From Reyranella sp. (GTDB lineage: Bacteria > Pseudomonadota > Alphaproteobacteria > Reyranellales > Reyranellaceae), in NCBI GenBank assembly GCA_030681635.1, contig JAUXRT010000517.1, positions 1 to 9,245 of the forward strand: DNA of 9,245 nucleotides. The letters are read 5' to 3'. Positions 6,001-9,245 of the stretch are shown here, one piece after another. The notes under the pieces were generated by a model. The model was not told the DNA's origin. It saw nothing but the letters and a program-made list of their open reading frames with translations, and searched no databases. Position numbers and translations under genes: made by a program. Position 1 is the stretch's first letter; each line of letters begins with the position of its first letter.

Positions 6001-7059
6001 CTGCAGTCGCCCTTTCACCTCGAGATCGATGGGAAGGCTGGGCACCCTGCCCTCGGCATACTCCTGCCAGGTTGGAAAGGGATTGGTGATCCTCGATTCG
6101 CTCGGCTGACGAAACCGCGTGGATGACGGCAGAAGCAGCTCGAACGGCGAGGCACGCAATTGCGGCGTCAGGGCTCGAATCTTGGCCGGTAGATCGACAT
6201 CGAAATCGGCAAGGGGAATGGGAACAACGTTGGCAAGACTGTCGGAACGCAATTGCAGCGCCTCGACCTGGTCCGACCTGCCAAAAAAATAATCTACTCT
6301 GCCGCTACTGCCAAAATGCTGACCGACCCACTTCAAGAGCGCACCAAGGTTTGGGTCCTGGAGACCAGCTCCCGCCCCTACGTACATCCAATGCCATTGC
6401 AACCACAGGCTCGACAGAACCGTCTGCAAAGGCTCGCTTTGAACGATCGCCTCATAGGAGCGTTTGCCGAAGACAATCGATTTCGGCGACCGCCAATGCC
6501 CATGTATGTGAATGATTCCGGGACGCTTGCGATTGATCACCTGAAGCACGGCTTCTGGTTCGAGCCACGTAACCGGCGGCAATTCGAGGGCGTCACAAAG
6601 CAAGTCGTCGTAGTTCGTTGTCATCACGATCGCGCCTGCGTCCGCGAGATCGCGAATCGCGTCGAGCGTTGTTGCCTGGCCATCGGCTGCGCGCAGGGTG
6701 CCAATTGCCTCTTTCAGCCAGTGTGAGAATAGCGGATTGTCCGGGCCGCCAAGACCGTCCGTTACACTGTCGGCGCGGCGCAGCACCTCTTCCAGATCAG
6801 GCCGCTTGTCAAAACTGTCATTGATCAGGAAGCGCTCTGCCGTGACCTTTTCTTTGTCCCAGATTCCTTGGGCGAAAAGATAGTCGAGGCCATTGTTCAG
6901 AAAACCGCGCCAGGTCGCGCGCTTTTCGCCGGTCGCTCCGAACGAGACGCCTGAGCCCACGACCACCAGGACGGGTGGCTCTTGCCGATCAACCAACTCC
7001 TGCAAAGAGCGAATGCCGCCGGAAGAATCGGTCGAATCCAATACCAAGGCTCCCCTCAT
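3034..7059 (-). CDS. SIR2-STAND NTPase with C-terminal 42-residue repeats, putative anti-phage NLR-like protein
   Basis: A 1341-codon cytoplasmic protein with three visible modules. The SIR2-like domain (about 25-290) has VLVVVGSGVSFGAT (30-43), TTNYDD (147-152), HIHGHWRSP (184-192) and VGAGAGLQDPN (227-237); N149 and H186 are the expected NAD-hydrolysis residues. The STAND-type P-loop module follows: VDVASVGKTT (361-370) as Walker A, LIVLDNAH (418-425) as Walker B and RLLIVVTR (446-453) as the next strand with an arginine. The first glycine of Walker A is Asp (D362). Eight 42-residue helical repeats span 693-1035, then about 300 residues (1036-1341) that I do not recognise. By analogy with Avs5-type SIR2-STAND proteins, target sensing by the C-terminus would drive oligomerisation and NAD+ depletion, killing or arresting the infected cell. 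That role is inferred. The gene stands alone, with its own terminator and lower GC than its neighbours. The start may be this ATG or a TTG at 7041. Confidence 0.88.
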   Translation of the reverse strand: MRGALVLDSTDSSGGIRSLQELVDRQEPPVLVVVGSGVSFGATGEKRATWRGFLNNGLDYLFAQGIWDKEKVTAERFLINDSFDKRPDLEEVLRRADSVTDGLGGPDNPLFSHWLKEAIGTLRAADGQATTLDAIRDLADAGAIVMTTNYDDLLCDALELPPVTWLEPEAVLQVINRKRPGIIHIHGHWRSPKSIVFGKRSYEAIVQSEPLQTVLSSLWLQWHWMYVGAGAGLQDPNLGALLKWVGQHFGSSGRVDYFFGRSDQVEALQLRSDSLANVVPIPLADFDVDLPAKIRALTPQLRASPFELLLPSSTRFRQPSESRITNPFPTWQEYAEGRVPSLPIDLEVKGRLQHHGWAMLVDVASVGKTTLALRIATLPEQRPKPVYYLELKRTDDNVTTFATEAYAALRRLARPGTLIVLDNAHHNPALAFGLWQRWRERPNGSRLLIVVTRMEKPVVLSGDNALLALEGSVDNPALSLDLTPMDLGAIFTRVIDRLSPGQSAGLPSPPESALLEWHKTYGGELGAFVTAIIQERGRLSPSNWTLPVEAASEWMRERHLRYLSEQELENVLCLSVFGAQELEIDVSQPALPYPLSMATPLTRGLAERIEVADGKYVRFKLREPGWGKLVIGAIRPELDNLTILTSTCARSLDVAIALDAALGNAGRIDQREAIWLKLNDYIPELLESIWKVELGYMASFLSRARQRKQFDLAQRLWDALAVDAGRLSDAVCRSSLMTLTPFMNVAQEQGPATVSTACWKALSDNVGGLVDRALQSSLGDVVGFLGVAHKFRQRALLGALWAGFSSHPEALAKRAVESTLDIVAAFLLRATNAEQGTLVSAIWRALSKNPKDLASRAIETPFENLGAFIARAMKSEQKDLLKKLWQALAQDETALINRALGAPFKDLAAFLATAHRQSAEEPIEELTILLENLWMAFSRNSAHLAKRALNEPLSDLAAFAEIASKQGPGTLVDRIWQTLEDDPVSLAGRALDTPLGNLAGFLRIAKRQKKTTLVDALWDVLVSEPEAVAKKISESDTASISALIASLTVENLASLPKVFEFLNIEDWAFDPSRSFHRFPGAAGLALRFAQAGREDLKVALLDNVLRRADPRDFEDVSSALLELGKLLSNVEAQDEASVSKFARSICRSEWLGRCYAATTTVGLASALTMIATHQPAEIIRLLWHPGLKYRLRAELGKLAHAAPDHLSVVVQFMGASALCCRSPDVVVSLPLRKIAQLPSTVLPHRAESNEVERWQRQLWYGLRAVCSLTSEPLAVGEPVLTRTLALWQASLAEVETKPGSVLHRIDTSMVRWLRHCHSSGGGRIYPDEEPLWTLTGFPRQP
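3955..4983 (-). repeat. Eight tandem 42-residue alpha-solenoid repeats within the SIR2-STAND protein
   Basis: Residues 693-1035 split into units beginning at 693, 735, 777, 819, 861, 903, 952 and 994. Every unit is exactly 42 residues except the sixth, which is 49 through a seven-residue insertion near residues 920-930. The shared pattern is P-L-x-D-L-A-A-F-L near the start, an Ala about four residues later, T-L-V-x-x-L-W-x-A-L in the middle and L-A-x-R-A-L near the end, which fits two helices per unit. The unit length is longer than a 34-residue TPR. The best-preserved positions are Phe in the first helix, Trp in the second and the closing R-A/L. The first two copies and the last are the most diverged. 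Confidence 0.85.
7039..7056 (-). promoter_or_regulatory. Shine-Dalgarno AGGGGAG and alternative TTG start of the SIR2-STAND gene
   Basis: AGGGGAG (plus-strand 7050-7056) lies inside the first codons after the ATG at 7059 and is eight bases before an in-frame TTG at 7041 (codon 7). No Shine-Dalgarno precedes the ATG itself. The true start may therefore be TTG 7041, shortening the protein by six residues that carry no conserved motif. Confidence 0.5.
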
Positions 7060-7108
7060 GGCATTCAGATTGGGGCCTGCGATCAGGGCAGCCCATGCAT
7101 TGGTTGCA

Positions 7109-7114
7109 ATTCTA
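7109..7114 (-). promoter_or_regulatory. Candidate -10 element for the SIR2-STAND gene
   Basis: TAGAAT on the minus strand matches five of six bases of TATAAT, about 50 bp upstream of the start. The best-spaced -35 (TGGTTG, 17 bp further upstream) is a poor match. The element lies within an inverted repeat GGTTG (7102-7106) / CAACC (7118-7122), which could overlap an operator. Read-through from nrdJ is an alternative. Confidence 0.3.
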
Positions 7115-7162
7115 GTCCAACCTACCGCTCACAACCAGCGCCTAGAAGGGCATGGATAAGCA

Positions 7163-7182
7163 GCCGCCAAAAACCTGGCGGC
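7163..7182 (-). terminator. Stem-loop in the nrdJ 3' region
   Basis: GCCGCCA (7163-7169) and TGGCGGC (7176-7182) form a perfect 7-bp, GC-rich stem with a 6-nt loop. On the minus strand the T-run lies in the loop and the sequence after the stem is TGCTTATCC, so it is not a classical intrinsic terminator. It may still protect or end the nrdJ transcript. Confidence 0.4.
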
Positions 7183-7195
7183 CGATTGCGCGTCT

Positions 7196-7225
7196 TTGAC
7201 CACATCGCGCCCGCGATCGAGTCAA
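7196..7225. repeat. 30-bp interrupted palindrome just downstream of nrdJ
   Basis: TTGAC (7196-7200) and ATCGCG (7204-7209) are mirrored by CGCGAT (7212-7217) and GTCAA (7221-7225), all symmetric about 7210.5 with 3-bp mismatched gaps. Eleven of fifteen positions per arm pair. It lies about 35 nt after the nrdJ stop, before the stem-loop at 7163-7182 in transcription order. It could be a bulged transcript hairpin or an operator for a dimeric regulator. Confidence 0.45.
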
Positions 7226-7259
7226 CCTTGCCCTTTGGCCGACGGACGTCCCGTTTCAG

Positions 7260-9245
7260 CTATCCGCAGCGCGAGTAGCCGCAGTTGAGGCAGACGTCGC
7301 AGCCTTCCTGGTGCGTGAGCGAGGCGGCGCCGCAGTTCGGGCATTGGCCCATCGTCGTGGCCGTGCCGCCTGCCCCTTGACTGGCCGGCTCGCGGGCGCC
7401 GGCTGCCAGCCGGACCCGCTGATCGGCGGCGTCGGTCAGCAACGGCGCATCGGCCGGCGAGAGGAAGCCGATCTCGATCAGGTGGCGTTCGATCACGCCG
7501 CCGATCGCTGCCAGCAGGGACGGCACATAGCGGCCCTCCATCCACTGGCCGCCGCGCGGATCGAACACGGCCTTCAGTTCTTCCACCACGAACGACACGT
7601 CGCCGCCGCGGCGGAACACCGCCGAGATCATGCGCGTCAGCGCCACGGTCCAGGCGTAGTGCTCCATGTTCTTGGAGTTGATGAAGATCTCGAACGGCCG
7701 GCGGCGGCCGTCCTGCATCACGTCGTTGATGGTGATGTAGATCGCGTGGTCGCTGCCCGGCCATTTGATCTTGTAGGTGCGGCCCGGCAGGTCTTCCGGC
7801 CGGTCGAGCGGCTGGGCGATATAGACCACGCCGTCTTCGCGCGCCGGCACCGGCACGAGGGCCGGGGTCGCACGCTGCGTGGCGGCCTCGGGCTTCACCT
7901 CGAGCACCGCACCCGTGACGTCGTTGGGGCGGTAGGTCGTGCAGCCCTTGCAGCCCTGCGCATAGGCTTCCTCGTAGACGCCCTTAAAAGCTTCGAACGA
8001 GATGTCGCGCGGCAGGTTGATGGTCTTGGAGATCGAGCTGTCGACGAAATCCTGAGCCGCCGCCTGCATGGCGAGATGGTCGGCGGGCGAGAGCGTCTGG
8101 GCATCGACGAACACGTCCGACGGCGGGGCCTCGTTGCCCTTGGCCTCGCGCCAGGCCCGGAACGCATAATCCTCGACGCTCTCCTCGCGCTTGGTGCCGT
8201 CGGGCTGAAGCACATGACGGACGAAGCCGAAGGCGAACACCGGCTCGATGCCGGAGGAGACATTGTCGGCCAGCAGCGAGATCGTGCCGGTGGGGGCAAT
8301 CGAGTTCAGCAGCGCATTGCGGATGCCGTAGCGGCCGATGGCGGTGCGCACATCCTCGGGCAGGCCGCGGATGGTCTCGCCGGCCAGATACTTGGTGCGA
8401 TCGTAGAGCTCGAAGCTGCCCTTTTCCGCCGCAATATCCGCCGAGGCGAGATAGGAGAAGCGCTGGACCGCGCCCAGCCAGTCGCGCGTCAGCCGCACCG
8501 CCTCGGGCGAGCCGTAGCGCACGCCGCAGAAGATCAGCGCGTCGGCCAACCCCGTGACGCCGAGGCCGATGCGGCGCTTGGCCTTCGCTTCCTTCTCCTG
8601 GCTCGCGAGGGGAAAGCGCGACACGTCGATCACGTTGTCGAGCATGCGCACGGCGACCGGCACGAGCTGTTCCAGCGCCTCGATATCCAGCCCCGCTTCC
8701 GGGGTGAACGGATCCTTCACCAACGCCGCGAGATTGATCGATCCCAGCAGGCAGGCGCCATAGGGCGGCAACGGCTGTTCGCCACAGGGATTGGTCGCCT
8801 GGATGGTCTCGCAATAGTGCAGGTTGTTCCGCCGGTTGACGCGGTCGATGAAGATCACGCCGGGCTCGGCGACGTCGTAGGTGGCGCGCATGATGCGCTC
8901 CCACAGCGCCTTCGCCTTCACCGTCTTAAAAACCTTGCCGCCGAACACGAGGTCCCAGTCGGCCTCGTCCTTCACGGCCTTCATGAAGGCATCGGTGACC
9001 AGCACCGAGACGTTGAACATGCGGAGCCGCGCCGAGTCGCGCTTGGCATCGACGAAGGCTTCGATGTCGGGATGGTCGCAGCGCAGTGTCGCCATCATGG
9101 CGCCACGGCGCGAGCCCGCGCTCATGATGGTGCGGCACATCGCATCCCACACGTCCATGAACGACAGCGGCCCCGAGGCGTCGGCGCCGACGCCCTTCAC
9201 CGGCGCGCCGTGCGGCCGGAGCGTCGAGAAATCGTGCCCGATGCC
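7260..9245 (-). CDS. nrdJ: Adenosylcobalamin-dependent (class II) ribonucleotide reductase, C-terminal part
   Basis: The visible 661 residues are the C-terminal part; the frame stays open to the right edge, beginning with DFSTLRPHGAPV. The GTG at 9200 is an internal valine, not the start. The enzyme reduces ribonucleotides to deoxyribonucleotides using a thiyl radical generated from coenzyme B12. NPCGEQPLPPYGAC (fragment residues 152-165) holds the radical cysteine C154 with N152 and E156. C165, eleven residues on, matches the class II reducing-disulfide cysteine; its partner lies outside the window. Also seen are APTGTIS and SSGIEPVFAF of the barrel and the GCKGCTTYRP block. The C-terminus ends in a Cys-rich zinc-ribbon-like tail (CPNC, then CDVCLNC and SRCG), typical of the long proteobacterial form and thought to relay reducing equivalents. 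The gene is the nearest upstream neighbour of the SIR2 gene on the same strand, 200 bp away, with no evident functional link. Confidence 0.95.
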   Translation of the reverse strand, partial: GIGHDFSTLRPHGAPVKGVGADASGPLSFMDVWDAMCRTIMSAGSRRGAMMATLRCDHPDIEAFVDAKRDSARLRMFNVSVLVTDAFMKAVKDEADWDLVFGGKVFKTVKAKALWERIMRATYDVAEPGVIFIDRVNRRNNLHYCETIQATNPCGEQPLPPYGACLLGSINLAALVKDPFTPEAGLDIEALEQLVPVAVRMLDNVIDVSRFPLASQEKEAKAKRRIGLGVTGLADALIFCGVRYGSPEAVRLTRDWLGAVQRFSYLASADIAAEKGSFELYDRTKYLAGETIRGLPEDVRTAIGRYGIRNALLNSIAPTGTISLLADNVSSGIEPVFAFGFVRHVLQPDGTKREESVEDYAFRAWREAKGNEAPPSDVFVDAQTLSPADHLAMQAAAQDFVDSSISKTINLPRDISFEAFKGVYEEAYAQGCKGCTTYRPNDVTGAVLEVKPEAATQRATPALVPVPAREDGVVYIAQPLDRPEDLPGRTYKIKWPGSDHAIYITINDVMQDGRRRPFEIFINSKNMEHYAWTVALTRMISAVFRRGGDVSFVVEELKAVFDPRGGQWMEGRYVPSLLAAIGGVIERHLIEIGFLSPADAPLLTDAADQRVRLAAGAREPASQGAGGTATTMGQCPNCGAASLTHQEGCDVCLNCGYSRCG

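Noticed and set aside
4693..6126. A 477-codon plus-strand open frame inside the SIR2-STAND gene
   Set aside because: It is antisense to strongly motif-bearing coding sequence, and its product is rich in R, P, Q and G with no recognisable motif: a shadow frame.
9198..9200. GTG at 9200 as the nrdJ start
   Set aside because: The upstream codons to the window edge read DFSTLRPHGAP, a conserved NrdJ stretch, so this is an internal valine.

Overview
The window looks like chromosomal DNA from a high-GC alphaproteobacterium of the Rhizobiales/Rhodospirillales type. It carries an adenosylcobalamin-dependent ribonucleotide reductase, a Do-family protease followed directly by rarA, and an orphan Bug-type (tripartite tricarboxylate transporter) binding protein. 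These are family recognitions from reading the translated sequence; no database search was done.

Layout from left to right: (1) the 5' end of rarA on the minus strand, cut by the window edge; (2) a 456-residue periplasmic Do/HtrA serine protease on the minus strand, ending 19 nt before rarA; (3) a 139-bp divergent intergenic region holding a consensus-perfect sigma-54 promoter and a 7-bp-arm inverted repeat; (4) a plus-strand Bug-family solute-binding protein; (5) a 332-bp gene-free gap with several copies of TGTGCCAC, possibly the scar of a mobile element, and an intrinsic terminator pointing left; (6) a large minus-strand gene of 1341 codons encoding a SIR2-like NADase domain, a STAND-type P-loop NTPase and an alpha-solenoid of eight 42-residue repeats; (7) a 200-bp gap with two stem-loops and a candidate promoter; (8) the C-terminal 661 residues of nrdJ on the minus strand, cut by the right edge.

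Most genes are housekeeping or nutritional. The standout is the SIR2-STAND-repeat protein. Its architecture matches NLR-like anti-phage proteins (Avs5-like SIR2-STAND proteins, and more distantly DSR and Thoeris SIR2 effectors). In that model the C-terminal solenoid senses a phage product, the STAND module oligomerises and the SIR2 domain depletes NAD+. It appears to be a single-gene system: it has its own terminator, no co-oriented partner downstream, and a visibly lower GC content than its neighbours (32 of 60 bases G+C at 4441-4500, against 41 of 60 at 8641-8700 in nrdJ). Together these suggest an acquired defence gene sitting between core genes.
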